DNA of 44,205 nucleotides from Deltaproteobacteria bacterium (GTDB lineage: Bacteria > Desulfobacterota > Binatia > UBA9968). The stretch lies in contig WHTF01000017.1 in NCBI GenBank assembly GCA_009379725.1, positions 1 to 44,205 of the forward strand, read 5' to 3'. Shown in pieces: positions 1 to 8,326 of this stretch; position 1 is the first letter of the stretch, and each line of letters starts with the position of its first letter. A program made the translations under genes and the position numbers. Below the pieces are notes generated by a model. The model was not told where the DNA came from. It made no database searches and worked only from the letters and a program-made list of their open reading frames with translations.

Positions 1-1069
1 CCAGCGGCAGCGGATGCCCGAGTCCTTTGGCTTTTGCCAGGTTGTATGCTGTTCCGCCGACAGCGGCGAACTGCAAGCCCTGTGTGCCCTGGTTATTCAA
101 AAACGTGATCTGTCGATCGTTGGCGCGCCCGACCCAACGACCCGCCATGACATCGGGAACCGTGCCGATATCAGGATTGTCGATCTCCTGGTGCGGCGAA
201 GTGGGAATTTTCTTTTTCTCCTCGGCGGTGCCGGCAATGAATCCGAACATACCATCACTGCCGGTGACGACTTCCAGGGCGCTGCGGTCCGCATAGAGAG
301 TCGATGTGCCAAGACGTGCTCGGACATCCGCGCGATCGAGGACGTCCGGACCCGCTTCGTTGTTGCGCACATTGTTGATGTGCATTCCCGGCTCCAACCA
401 TTCAGCTTTTATGACAGGAACTAACGAATCCGTCGTCAGTGCGACCACGTCGGCGCCTTTGAGGGCTTTCTCCGGCGTATCCACCGCGACCACTTCGATG
501 TCCAGAAGTTCGGTCATGTCGCGAGCGTAGCTTTCGCGGTTAGCCTTCGTGGGACTGAAGACCCGCATCACCTCGATGGGCCGCACATGCTTAATCGCCT
601 CGGCATAGGTCCGTGCCATGCCGCCGGAGCCGATCATCGCCAGGACTTTCGAGTCCTGGCGCGCCAGATATTTGGTTCCCAGTCCGGCGCAGGCGCCGAC
701 GCGCATATGTTGCAAGTAGCCGTCGTTGAGTATCGCCAAGGGCTCGCCGTTGCGCGTGCTGGTGAGAAATATCAAACCGCAGTACGTGCCGCGTTCCATG
801 CAGTACTTATCCTCGACCATGAAGCCGTCTTTGTTCTCCCACGCCAGCATGTCGGACTTCATCCGGATGGCGAAGACGCCGAGCTTGCGCGATGCTCCTT
901 CCATAGTCCCCCAACGGTAGTAATGAGGCTCCTCGGGAACGTAAAAATCGATCCGCGGACGATAACCGGCGCGCAGGTCGTTGAGCTCGCGGTAGGCATC
1001 TTCCATAGCCTCGATGCAGGTGGGCATGTCGAGGACTTGCTGGATATGATCGTTGGTCAGGAAAATCAT
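1..1069 (-). CDS. Ornithine cyclodeaminase / mu-crystallin family protein (3' end cut by window edge)
   Basis: This minus-strand reading frame is open from an ATG at 1069 to the window edge, giving 356 codons with no stop, so the C-terminus is missing. The protein begins MIFLTNDHIQQVLDMPTCIE, the usual start of this family. It then has an RVGACAGLGTKYLAR segment (about 123-137) leading into a Rossmann NAD(P)-binding loop, IGSGGMAR (about 146-153), and a later ALTTDSLVPVI strand. Family members are NAD(P)-dependent imine reductases, amino-acid dehydrogenases or cyclodeaminases; the substrate cannot be read here. A GAGGAG Shine-Dalgarno lies 8 bases before the ATG, and a plausible promoter lies at 1138-1166. 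Family assignment is confident; the reaction is not. Confidence 0.85.
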   Translation of the reverse strand, partial: MIFLTNDHIQQVLDMPTCIEAMEDAYRELNDLRAGYRPRIDFYVPEEPHYYRWGTMEGASRKLGVFAIRMKSDMLAWENKDGFMVEDKYCMERGTYCGLIFLTSTRNGEPLAILNDGYLQHMRVGACAGLGTKYLARQDSKVLAMIGSGGMARTYAEAIKHVRPIEVMRVFSPTKANRESYARDMTELLDIEVVAVDTPEKALKGADVVALTTDSLVPVIKAEWLEPGMHINNVRNNEAGPDVLDRADVRARLGTSTLYADRSALEVVTGSDGMFGFIAGTAEEKKKIPTSPHQEIDNPDIGTVPDVMAGRWVGRANDRQITFLNNQGTQGLQFAAVGGTAYNLAKAKGLGHPLPL

Positions 1070-1137
1070 GGACTGGACTCCTCGCGCTGGCAACTAAAAC
1101 AAACGGCCGAACTCGTTGATCGTAAAATTCCGAGCTT

Positions 1138-1166
1138 TGTATAGCCTGTTCATGTTTTTATGTAAA
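1138..1166 (-). promoter_or_regulatory. Candidate sigma-70 promoter for the cyclodeaminase-family gene
   Basis: Read on the minus strand, TTTACA (1161-1166) is followed after exactly 17 bases by TATACA (1138-1143). Transcription would start near 1131, about 60 bases before the ATG at 1069. This is a pattern match only. Confidence 0.4.
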
Positions 1167-1294
1167 CACCGAATCACCACTCTCGCCGTTGCTTTTACAA
1201 CCATTCTGATGGAAAACGTAAAACCACGCAGTGTGGCAAAGTCAACAATTCGGAGGATCGTATGTGTGTCTGATTCACCGGGGCGGCCATGTAG

Positions 1295-1316
1295 GGGCAA
1301 CCCTATGTGGTTGCCC
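1295..1316. repeat. GGGCAACC/GGTTGCCC inverted repeat, dispersed-repeat type
   Basis: A perfect 8-bp inverted repeat (GGGCAACC, 6-base loop, GGTTGCCC) lies inside a GC-rich stretch beginning GGGGCGGCCATGTAGG. It occupies the 293-base gap between the GHKL gene and the cyclodeaminase-family gene. There is no T-tract, so it is not an obvious terminator. It resembles the short palindromic GTAGGGGC-type repeats scattered in many environmental bacterial genomes. That relationship is from memory, and only one copy is in this window. Confidence 0.45.
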
Positions 1317-1362
1317 GTTCGAGAGGGCACGCACGCAGGCCTGCTCCTTGTGTCTCATACTG

Positions 1363-2949
1363 TTAGCGCTTCTTCGATTGTTTCCGCTTGTTCGAACTTT
1401 CCACCGCTTCGCCCCAGCGGAAGAGAAATGCCGTAACAAAGGCGCGTTCGTTGGTGGCTTCGACCGCGAGAGGCGCCAGGGCCATCGCTACTGCCAACGC
1501 GATATGATAGCCGACCGAACGCGAGGCCAGCGCCCGGCGATAGGCAGGGTGCGCGCGATTGACCCACACGGTCGATTCCACCAATCGCCCAAGTTCCAAC
1601 GCCTCGGGCTGGTCTTCAAATTGAATATCGAGTCCGTAATGACCGGGGCGGCGCATGCCGCCTTTTGCCGGTAACATCAGGCCGTGATCCCTTGGCGCGT
1701 CGGCTTCAGTAGAGTCGCTTTCGCCACGACTATCGCCGTTGTCCGTTTGGCTCGCTGATGTCGCTCCCCGCTCATCCGAATAGGTGTCGGTTTGTTCGGC
1801 CACCGAGGCGGCCACGAAGGAGCGTGAATTCACGGCTTTGGCGCCGCTGCCTAAAGGCAATTTCTTCTGTCCACCGGCGCGCTGTTCTACCAAAGACGCG
1901 AGCAGCGGAAAATCAACGGCCAGATCTTCGAGCACGTGAGCCAGGTCCCGTTGCAAAGGACGCACTTCCCTCGGCGGCGCTTCGTCCGTCGATTCGCGGG
2001 CATCTCCCCAGGCAGCGAGCTGCCGGGAAACCACTTCCTGAATGCCCTTGCGAAATGCGAGATACGTGGCGCCGCGCGCGCCGGTGCGAATGAAGTCGCC
2101 TTTATTCAGGGTCAGGCAAGCCGCCAGTTCCGGTACTTCAATGAGACCGCCGACTCGCTCCGCGGACATGGGGGTCATGCCCAGCCAGTCCCATCCGCGT
2201 CGAATCACTTTGCCGTAAGTGCTGATCGCGAGACCGCGTTTTTCTTCCGGGAGTGGAACCTCCTCGCGGATCAAATAACCGAGAGCCGAAGACTTGCGTT
2301 TACGCAACAAGCGAATTTCCAATAGCGCATGCAAAGGCGCGAGCCAGCGCTGTTTATCCAATGGTTGACCATTAATGTAGATCGCGACTCCCTTGGGATA
2401 GTGCGCGGCGAGAAAATCGTCGAAACTCGGATCGAGCAAAGGTTGGAAATGTCGCCGTAGAGTACCTTCCATGAAGCCGGGATCGACCAAAGGGGATAGA
2501 GCATTCTGAACGTTGAGGCGCACGGCGGTGCCGCGTTGGGCTACGAGACCTGGGGGAGAGACCCATTTCCAAGGCGCGCGATGACGCGACGCCATGTGCC
2601 AGGAGGTCGCAACGTGGCTTTTGCCGCGCCGGGTTTCCGTTAACACTTCCCGACAGACCAGCAGGCCGAGTTTTATGCCGACGCCGGCAAAACCGATACC
2701 TTGCCCACGAACTTTTGTGCTCGACGCGATATTGTGGTAGCGCGCCAGCTCACGGCGTTGCATGCCGGAGCCGTTGTCGACAGTGGTGAAGGTGCTCTGC
2801 GTCGGGTCGCATTCGAAACGGATCTGCGTGGCGCCTGAGTCCAGAGCATTGGCCATGATTTCCGTGAGGATCGTCTCCTCGATGGATCCTGGGTAGGCGT
2901 CGCGCAAATCTTCGAGGAGATGCAGTAAGTCGACTCGAGTTTCACCCAT
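1363..2949 (-). CDS. GHKL-type (HSP90/MutL-like) ATP-binding protein, unknown function
   Basis: This 528-residue protein has an N-terminal Bergerat-fold ATPase. The N-box is ILTEIMANALDSGA (about 26-39), DNGSGM is the D-x-G-x-G loop (about 58-63), and GQGIGFAGVGIKLG is the glycine-rich lid (about 82-95). This arrangement is HSP90/MutL/MORC-like rather than histidine-kinase-like, since no dimerisation or phospho-acceptor domain precedes it. The middle region is unassigned. Residues about 375-435 are low-complexity and charged, probably a linker, followed by a helical C-terminus ending in basic residues. An AAGGA Shine-Dalgarno precedes the ATG. It is divergent from the DUF2130 gene. The target of the ATPase cannot be inferred from sequence. 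Confidence 0.8.
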   Translation of the reverse strand: MGETRVDLLHLLEDLRDAYPGSIEETILTEIMANALDSGATQIRFECDPTQSTFTTVDNGSGMQRRELARYHNIASSTKVRGQGIGFAGVGIKLGLLVCREVLTETRRGKSHVATSWHMASRHRAPWKWVSPPGLVAQRGTAVRLNVQNALSPLVDPGFMEGTLRRHFQPLLDPSFDDFLAAHYPKGVAIYINGQPLDKQRWLAPLHALLEIRLLRKRKSSALGYLIREEVPLPEEKRGLAISTYGKVIRRGWDWLGMTPMSAERVGGLIEVPELAACLTLNKGDFIRTGARGATYLAFRKGIQEVVSRQLAAWGDARESTDEAPPREVRPLQRDLAHVLEDLAVDFPLLASLVEQRAGGQKKLPLGSGAKAVNSRSFVAASVAEQTDTYSDERGATSASQTDNGDSRGESDSTEADAPRDHGLMLPAKGGMRRPGHYGLDIQFEDQPEALELGRLVESTVWVNRAHPAYRRALASRSVGYHIALAVAMALAPLAVEATNERAFVTAFLFRWGEAVESSNKRKQSKKR

Positions 2950-3268
2950 CGATGATGTCCTTGCGGCTTACGGTTAAACAAATAACGAGCGCGTGACTGT
3001 GCATAGCTGGGGGTATCTTTGAAGCAGTTGGCGGTGCCGCAGGCATTTCAATGCGCCAAAGATTCCTCGTCGCTTCGCTCGCTCGGAATGACAATTTCCT
3101 GTCATTTATCGTCACTAAGGCTGTAATCAATCAGAGAAATGCCGCGGCGTCTAGAGTTATCCTTACCCTTGCCATCTGTTAGAGGTAAGCGATGTTGCAC
3201 GATCTGTAAAAAGATGGATTATGGACACGTTTATCCGTAATTGCTCAGTTGCTTATTCGGAGGCTATT
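2950..3268. other. Intergenic region between divergent GHKL and DUF2130 genes
   Basis: This gap holds the 5' regions of two divergent genes. It contains one dispersed-repeat fragment (3058-3092) and a short CTTACC/GGTAAG dyad near 3163-3187. I see no RNA gene and no convincing additional ORF. If the DUF2130 gene starts at the upstream ATG (3221), the gap shrinks to 271 bases. Confidence 0.5.
3058..3092. repeat. Dispersed GATTCCTCG...GGAATGAC repeat copy
   Basis: The stretch starts AAAGATTCCTCGTCG and ends CTCGGAATGAC, with GCTTCGCTCGCTC between. It is of the same type as the repeats at 9941, 15424, 19735 and 19847, which share a (T)GTCAT(T/C)CTGAG end or its complement and an internal GAAG(A/G)ATC-like segment. 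Confidence 0.55.
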
Positions 3269-4567
3269 GTGCTTGAACCTACTATCACCTGTCCACAATG
3301 CAAAACAGAAATTAAGTTGACCGAATCGCTGGCCGCACCGCTCATTCAAGCGACTCGCCGCGAATTCGAGTCTCGTCTGGCGCAGAAGGACGCCGACGTT
3401 GCCAGAAAAGAAGCGATGTTGCGCGATCGGGAAAGCGCCCTCGCTAGGGCCAAGGAAAAACTAGATGAGGAAGTCGCCAATAGATTGCTGCACGAGCGAA
3501 ACAAGATCGCCGCCGAGGAGGCAAGGAAGGCGAGATTCGCCATAGCCTCGGATCTGGAACAAAAGACCAAGGCCATTGACGAGCTTCAAGATGTGCTCAA
3601 ACAGCGGGATCTAAAACTGGCCGAGGCGCAAAAAGCGCAAGCGGAAGTGCTCAAGAAGCAGCGTGAGCTCGATGACGCGATGCGGGAAATCGAATTGACC
3701 GTAGAAAAGCGAGTCCAACAGTCTCTGACGGTGACCCGCGAGCAAGGGCGCAAGGAGGCTGAGGAAGAGTTGAAATTAAAAGTGTACGAGAAGGAGCAAA
3801 CCATCACCTCCATGCAGCGCCAGATCGAAGAGCTCAAACGCAGGGCTGAGCAGGGCTCCCAGCAACTGCAGGGAGAAGTGCAGGAGCTCGAACTGGAGAA
3901 TTTGCTCAGAACGAAGTTTCCGGCGGATTCGATTCAGCCGGTTCCAAAAGGTGAATTCGGCGGCGACGTCATTCATCGCGTTAACGGCGCTGTCGGCCAG
4001 TCCTGTGGATTTATTCTTTGGGAATGTAAACGGACTAAAAACTGGAGCGACGGATGGCTCGCTAAACTGCGCGAAGATCAACGCGCGGCCAAGGCTGAAA
4101 TCGCCGTCATCGTCAGCCAAGCGTTGCCGAAGGAAGTCGAAACCTTTGAACTGCTGGAGGGCGTGTGGGTGACCCATCCAAGAGCGGCGCTGCCGGTCGC
4201 CATGGTATTGCGGCAAAGCCTTTTAGAAATTGCCGCGGTTCGGCAGTCGTCCGAAGGACAGCAAACCAAAATGGAAATGGTCTATCAATATCTGACTGGG
4301 CCGCGTTTTCGCCAACGGGTGCAAGCCATCGTTGAAGCGTTCTCATGCATGCGCGAGGATCTTGATCGGGAGAAGAAGACGATCACCAGGCAATGGGCCA
4401 AACGCGACGAACAGATCGACCGGGTGATGCAGGCTACGGTCGGCATGTATGGCGACCTCCAGGGAATCGCAGGTAAGACGCTTCAGGAAATCGAGGGGCT
4501 CGATTTTGCGGCATTGGACGGCCCTGAGCCGGAGCAGGGAGATCTTTGGCGAAGTGATAAAGATTAA
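3269..4567 (+). CDS. DUF2130 protein: zinc-finger-like N-terminus, coiled coil, nuclease-like C-terminus
   Basis: I start the gene at GTG 3269 because CGGAGG (3258-3263) sits 5 bases upstream. An in-frame ATG at 3221 would add 16 residues but lacks a good ribosome site. The 432-residue protein opens with a CPQC knuckle and the ITCPQCKTEIKLTESLA motif typical of DUF2130. Next comes a long charged coiled coil (about 30-210), then GEFGGDVIHRVNG and ILWECKRTKNW (about 235-270). The D...ExK spacing suggests a PD-(D/E)XK nuclease-like fold, which is inference. The gene converges on the universal stress gene, and the two stop codons share TTAA at 4564-4567. Cellular role is unknown. Confidence 0.8.
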   Translation: MLEPTITCPQCKTEIKLTESLAAPLIQATRREFESRLAQKDADVARKEAMLRDRESALARAKEKLDEEVANRLLHERNKIAAEEARKARFAIASDLEQKTKAIDELQDVLKQRDLKLAEAQKAQAEVLKKQRELDDAMREIELTVEKRVQQSLTVTREQGRKEAEEELKLKVYEKEQTITSMQRQIEELKRRAEQGSQQLQGEVQELELENLLRTKFPADSIQPVPKGEFGGDVIHRVNGAVGQSCGFILWECKRTKNWSDGWLAKLREDQRAAKAEIAVIVSQALPKEVETFELLEGVWVTHPRAALPVAMVLRQSLLEIAAVRQSSEGQQTKMEMVYQYLTGPRFRQRVQAIVEAFSCMREDLDREKKTITRQWAKRDEQIDRVMQATVGMYGDLQGIAGKTLQEIEGLDFAALDGPEPEQGDLWRSDKD

Positions 4568-5088
4568 GGCTGGCCGGCAGGTCCTCGTGTCAAGCGCCTC
4601 CGGATCGACGATCGTCTGGGCTTCCGTGGCGTCGGCACGGCAAGGATGGGGCACGGGGCGCGGCGCAACACTCTTCCCGTAACGCTGCCGATCAACATAT
4701 GGGCAAGACCGGTTCGCCCATGGGTCGACATCACAATCATATCGACGCCCTCGTGTTCGGCCTTTTCGACGATCCGTTTGTGGGGCGTGCCGATTCCGAC
4801 CTCCTGGCGGATATTGCTGTCTGGTATCGCATCGGAAAAATTTTCCGTGACAAAACTATCCAACAACTTTTTTCTCTGCTCCAGAGTTTTTTTGAGCTTT
4901 GGCAGCTCCGTTTGTTTAGCGACCCATTCTTCCGCCCCTTGCGGAAAAGGCGTCTCCTCAACCGTGAGAACGTTGTAGATTAAAACTTCAGCCTGCTGCC
5001 ATTGCCCAAGCTCAAGGGCGAGACGAATGCCGGGAATGCAGAGGCTGGACATATCGGCGGGAGCAAGGATTTTTTTGATTTTAGCCAT
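4564..5088 (-). CDS. Universal stress protein (UspA family)
   Basis: This 174-residue single-domain Usp protein starts MAKIKKILAPADMSS, the usual beta1/ATP-contact region. It ends with the family signature STHGRTGLAHMLIGSVTGRV followed by LRRAPCPILAV, which contains the G-x2-G-x9-G-(S/T) nucleotide-binding pattern of the ATP-binding subclass. A basic 20-residue tail follows. It lies 44 bases after the second TPR gene on the same strand and is probably the last gene of that operon. Its stop overlaps that of the convergent DUF2130 gene. The role is presumably stress-linked nucleotide binding in the cytoplasm; the ligand is not shown experimentally. Confidence 0.9.
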   Translation of the reverse strand: MAKIKKILAPADMSSLCIPGIRLALELGQWQQAEVLIYNVLTVEETPFPQGAEEWVAKQTELPKLKKTLEQRKKLLDSFVTENFSDAIPDSNIRQEVGIGTPHKRIVEKAEHEGVDMIVMSTHGRTGLAHMLIGSVTGRVLRRAPCPILAVPTPRKPRRSSIRRRLTRGPAGQP

Positions 5089-5132
5089 TTCCCTTTTTGA
5101 CCACCCCTTTCCTGATGATACGCGGCAAGCGA

Positions 5133-6200
5133 TTACTCGGCCGGTTGTCTTTTGACTTGCGCCTTCGCTTCTTCGATTACAGGCTGAACGTTCTTTTTCA
5201 AACTTGGATCGAGTTGAAAGGCCTTGTGAAAATCGGCATCCGCGTCTTTATCCCTCTTTTGATAGACACGGGCCAGACCGCGATAAACATGAGCCTGGGC
5301 GTTGCGCGGTTGCAGACGAATGACTTCACTGAAATCTCTGGCCGCATAGTCATATCTTTCAACGCGCAGATAAGCGATGCCGCGGTTGAAAGGTGCTTCA
5401 GCATCTTCCGCGTTGAGGCGAATGGATTCGCTGTAGTCCTCGATGGCGCTGTCGTATGTTCCAACCCTGGCCGCCGCGAGGCCGCGATTATAATAGGCAT
5501 CGCCAAATCTCGGATTGAGCTTGATCACGGCGGTGAAGTCGGCGATAGCGTCGTCCAGCTTATCTGAATCGGCATGGGCGATGCCGCGGTTATAGTAGGC
5601 ATCGACCATCTTGTCGTCCAGCGAGAGAGCTTCGCTGTAATCGTTGATGGCTTCTTCGTTTTTGTTCAATGCCAGATAGCTATTGCCGCGGTTGAAATAA
5701 GTATCGGCATCTTTCGGGCTCAGACGAACCGCTTCGGAAAAATCTTTCACCGCCGCGTCATAACGGCGCGCATCGAAGTGAACGCTGCCTCGATTGATGT
5801 AGTTTCTAACCTCCTCCGGATTCAATTTTATAGCAGCGCTGTAGTCCCTGAGCGCCGCCTGGTCCTGTTTGAGCCGCCGATAGGTATTGCCGCGGTTGAA
5901 GTAGGCCTCGGCGTCCTTGGGCGCCAAACGAATGGCTTGACTATAATCCTTAACGGCATGCTGGTTCTGACCCAAATCGTAAAACGCGTTGCCGCGGTTA
6001 AAATACGCTGCCGCAAGTTTTGGATAACTCTTGATCGCCTTGTCATAGAGAGCAATGGCTTCCTTTAATTTTCCCGCCTCGTGTAATTCCAGGGCTTCTT
6101 TCAACGGCTCTACGACCTGGCCGGACCCCGCGGGAACAGCAATGGAAAGAACCAGTACGAAAACGAGACGTTTGACTCTTCGATACAGCATCACACTCAC
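5133..6200 (-). CDS. Secreted TPR-repeat protein, nine repeats
   Basis: This 355-residue protein has a signal peptide (basic MSVMLYRRVKR, then hydrophobic LVFVLVLSIAVPAGSG). Nine consecutive 34-residue tetratricopeptide repeats of the AYFNRGNAFYDLGQ..A..DYSQAIRLAPKD type run from about 33 to 340, with a charged tail. It is probably a periplasmic or envelope scaffold for protein-protein contacts; TPRs alone do not give a reaction. The start is GTG 6200, overlapping the stop of the upstream TPR gene by 4 bases (GTGA), which suggests translational coupling; an ATG three codons later (6191) is also possible. It is clearly a paralogue of its neighbour. Confidence 0.85.
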   Translation of the reverse strand: MSVMLYRRVKRLVFVLVLSIAVPAGSGQVVEPLKEALELHEAGKLKEAIALYDKAIKSYPKLAAAYFNRGNAFYDLGQNQHAVKDYSQAIRLAPKDAEAYFNRGNTYRRLKQDQAALRDYSAAIKLNPEEVRNYINRGSVHFDARRYDAAVKDFSEAVRLSPKDADTYFNRGNSYLALNKNEEAINDYSEALSLDDKMVDAYYNRGIAHADSDKLDDAIADFTAVIKLNPRFGDAYYNRGLAAARVGTYDSAIEDYSESIRLNAEDAEAPFNRGIAYLRVERYDYAARDFSEVIRLQPRNAQAHVYRGLARVYQKRDKDADADFHKAFQLDPSLKKNVQPVIEEAKAQVKRQPAE

Positions 6201-7051
6201 TGTTTCTTCACCGCGGGAGCACTCTTCTGATCGCCGGTGATGGCGTGAATCTTTTCTTTGAGGCTGGGTTCCAACTCCACGGCCCTGGCAAAGTCCTTTT
6301 GGGCATCGTCGGATTTCCCCTGGCGCAACTTCACCATACCGCGGTTGGCGTAGATCCGCGCATTTTTCGGATCGAGCTGGATGGCATCGTCATAATCTTT
6401 GAGAGCGCGGTCGAAGTTGCCGAGCAGAGAGTATGCGTTAGCGCGATTGTTGTAGGCATCGGCATTCTTGGGTTCCAATTTGATCGCCTCGGAATAATCC
6501 TGAACCGCCAATTCATGTTTACCGAGGCGGCGATACGCCAGCCCTCGACTATAGTAAACGTCGGAGTCTTTGGGATTGAGTTTCTGCGATCGATTAAAAT
6601 CCTGGATTGCTTGCTCGAACTGGCCGAGGCCGGAGTATGCATGGCCCCTTTGGTCATACGCTTTGGGCATTTTGGGATTTTGCTTGATGACTTCGTCGAA
6701 ATCTTTGATCGCGCGATCGTACTGTTTCTGAAGCAGATGAGCATTGCCTCGATTGTACAACGCGTCGGTTAGTTTGGGATCGAGTTTAATCGCTTCGTCG
6801 TAATCCTTGATGGCGTTCCCGCTTTGCCCGAGTTTATGGTACGCCAGCCCGCGATTATTGTAAGCTTCGGCTGCATTAGGAGCGGCTTTGATGGCCCGAT
6901 CGTACGCCGCTACGGCTTCCTTGTACTTGCCGTCACGGTGGTATTTGACGCCTTCGTTAAACGCATTTTGCGCCTCGCCCGACCAGGTTGTTTTCGCTAA
7001 CACCAGCGCGAGAGCGAGAGAGAGCAGCAGGACCCTTGATCGTTTCTTCAT
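6197..7051 (-). CDS. Secreted TPR-repeat protein, seven repeats
   Basis: I start the gene at ATG 7051 because it gives a clean signal peptide, MKKRSRVLLLSLALALVLA. The reading frame is open further upstream to 7234, but that extension would bury the signal sequence and runs into the divergent promoter region. The mature part has about seven tandem 34-residue TPRs with the consensus A-Y-N-N-R-G-x-A-Y-x-x-L-G and D-Y-D-x-A-I-x-L-D-P-K, followed by a short charged tail. It is the first gene of a minus-strand operon with the nine-repeat paralogue and a Usp. It is divergent from the first amidohydrolase. It is probably a periplasmic adaptor of unknown partner. Confidence 0.82.
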   Translation of the reverse strand: MKKRSRVLLLSLALALVLAKTTWSGEAQNAFNEGVKYHRDGKYKEAVAAYDRAIKAAPNAAEAYNNRGLAYHKLGQSGNAIKDYDEAIKLDPKLTDALYNRGNAHLLQKQYDRAIKDFDEVIKQNPKMPKAYDQRGHAYSGLGQFEQAIQDFNRSQKLNPKDSDVYYSRGLAYRRLGKHELAVQDYSEAIKLEPKNADAYNNRANAYSLLGNFDRALKDYDDAIQLDPKNARIYANRGMVKLRQGKSDDAQKDFARAVELEPSLKEKIHAITGDQKSAPAVKKQ

Positions 7052-7176
7052 TGGCGTGAATTTAGCACTATAAATACAATGGAACAATTTCCCGGCATTT
7101 ATCTTCATCAACCTAGAGGTGAGCTCAGGAGGATCTCGCGTTACCGGGTTGGTTCCGGCAGGAGGATCGTTCTCCC

Positions 7177-7205
7177 TGGACAAACAGATTTGGATGGAAT
7201 AAAAA
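7177..7205 (+). promoter_or_regulatory. Candidate sigma-70 promoter at the start of the catabolic island
   Basis: TGGACA (7177-7182) and TAAAAA (7200-7205) are separated by exactly 17 bases. Transcription would begin near 7212, about 30 bases before the amidohydrolase ATG at 7241. This is a pattern match only. Confidence 0.35.
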
Positions 7206-7240
7206 GATAGTAGTAAACCAAAAAGCGAGGGCAAACACTT

Positions 7241-8299
7241 ATGAGCACAGCCGCCGCCGCGCGCACAGCGCAGTCGGTACTCGCCGATGAACTTATCGTC
7301 TCGGCGGACTCACATATCATGGAGCCCGCAGATCTCTGGGACAAGAATCTGACGCCGTCTCTCAAAGAGAAGTATCCCAAATTTTCCCCGCGTAACTCCC
7401 CGGGAGAGAAGCCCGGAGGACACGATCCCAAAGCACGTCTTGGCGAGATGGAGGTCGACGGCGTGAGCGCGGAGGTTCTTTATCCGACTTACGGCCTTCG
7501 TCTTTTTGCATTGGAAGATGCCGAACTGCAGGAAGCCTGTTTTCAGATCGCCAACGACTGGTTGATCGACTATTGCAAATACGCGCCGGGCCGTTTGGTC
7601 GGTATTCCGATGATCTCTCTTTACAACCTTCCCAACGCGATCAAAGAATTGGAGCGTTGCAAGAAAGCCGGACTGGTCGGCAGCCTGATCTGGCAGGTGC
7701 CACCCGATCATTTGCCGTTTACCAGCGATTATTACGATCCCTTCTGGGAGGCTTCCCAGGCTTTGGATATGCCGCCCAACCTGCATATTCTCACAGGCTT
7801 TAACTACAGCCGGTTTGACCGCAAAGGCTTGGATATTTATAAAGCCACTGTGAATACCAAGTTAAACGATGCCGCCAATACCTTATTCGATCTGGTTTTC
7901 AGCGGCGTCATGGCGCGGTTCCCGAAATTAAAATTCGTCTACGTCGAGAACGAAGTCGGCTGGATTCCATTCTTTGTTCATGAATGGGACAAGTATTTCG
8001 TCCGGCACAGCCCCAAGATGCCGTTGCCGTACATGAAGAAGCTGCCCGGCGAATATGTCGCCGAACAACTCTACGCGACGTTCTTCAGCGATCCGGCCGG
8101 CGGCCGCTTGATGGAAGATTTCGGCCAGGATACCTTCATGTGGTCCAACGATTACCCGCACGCGGCGTCGACATGGCCGCACTCGCGGGATGTGATCGCC
8201 AAGGAACTCGGCCATCTGCCCAAAAACATTCTACGCAAAGTTGTGCGCGAGAACGTCATCAAATTGTACGATCTTAAAATCGACGGCATCAATAACTGA
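7241..8299 (+). CDS. PF04909 amidohydrolase-family protein, 'long' type, copy 1
   Basis: This 352-residue TIM-barrel metal hydrolase/decarboxylase belongs to the ACMSD/gamma-resorcylate-decarboxylase superfamily. Visible metal-site candidates are D23 and H25 in SADSHIMEP, H182 in NLHILTG and D304 in MWSNDYPH. The first His of the usual HxH is Asp (DxH), comparable to the ExH of resorcylate decarboxylases. The strand that usually carries the active-site His reads VENEVGW, so Glu is there instead. It is closely related to the gene at 13172. A GAGGG ribosome site precedes the ATG. It is followed by a cupin gene after 27 bases. Substrate is unknown; non-oxidative decarboxylation or ring/amide hydrolysis are both possible. 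Confidence 0.85.
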   Translation: MSTAAAARTAQSVLADELIVSADSHIMEPADLWDKNLTPSLKEKYPKFSPRNSPGEKPGGHDPKARLGEMEVDGVSAEVLYPTYGLRLFALEDAELQEACFQIANDWLIDYCKYAPGRLVGIPMISLYNLPNAIKELERCKKAGLVGSLIWQVPPDHLPFTSDYYDPFWEASQALDMPPNLHILTGFNYSRFDRKGLDIYKATVNTKLNDAANTLFDLVFSGVMARFPKLKFVYVENEVGWIPFFVHEWDKYFVRHSPKMPLPYMKKLPGEYVAEQLYATFFSDPAGGRLMEDFGQDTFMWSNDYPHAASTWPHSRDVIAKELGHLPKNILRKVVRENVIKLYDLKIDGINN

Positions 8300-8326
8300 T
8301 CCAGACAACGACGAAGGGAGACTTTT

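Noticed and set aside
5097-6772. Several long plus-strand open frames opposite the TPR genes
   Set aside because: They are antisense shadows of repetitive TPR coding sequence, with no family features or ribosome sites.
5133-7051. Possible CRISPR or tandem DNA repeat because of regular recurring motifs such as TTGCCGCGGTT
   Set aside because: The periodicity of about 102 bases reflects 34-residue TPR repeats with diverged DNA, inside an open frame.
7052-7234. 61-residue N-terminal extension of the seven-repeat TPR protein
   Set aside because: It would bury the clean signal peptide, lacks a ribosome site and overlaps the divergent promoter region.
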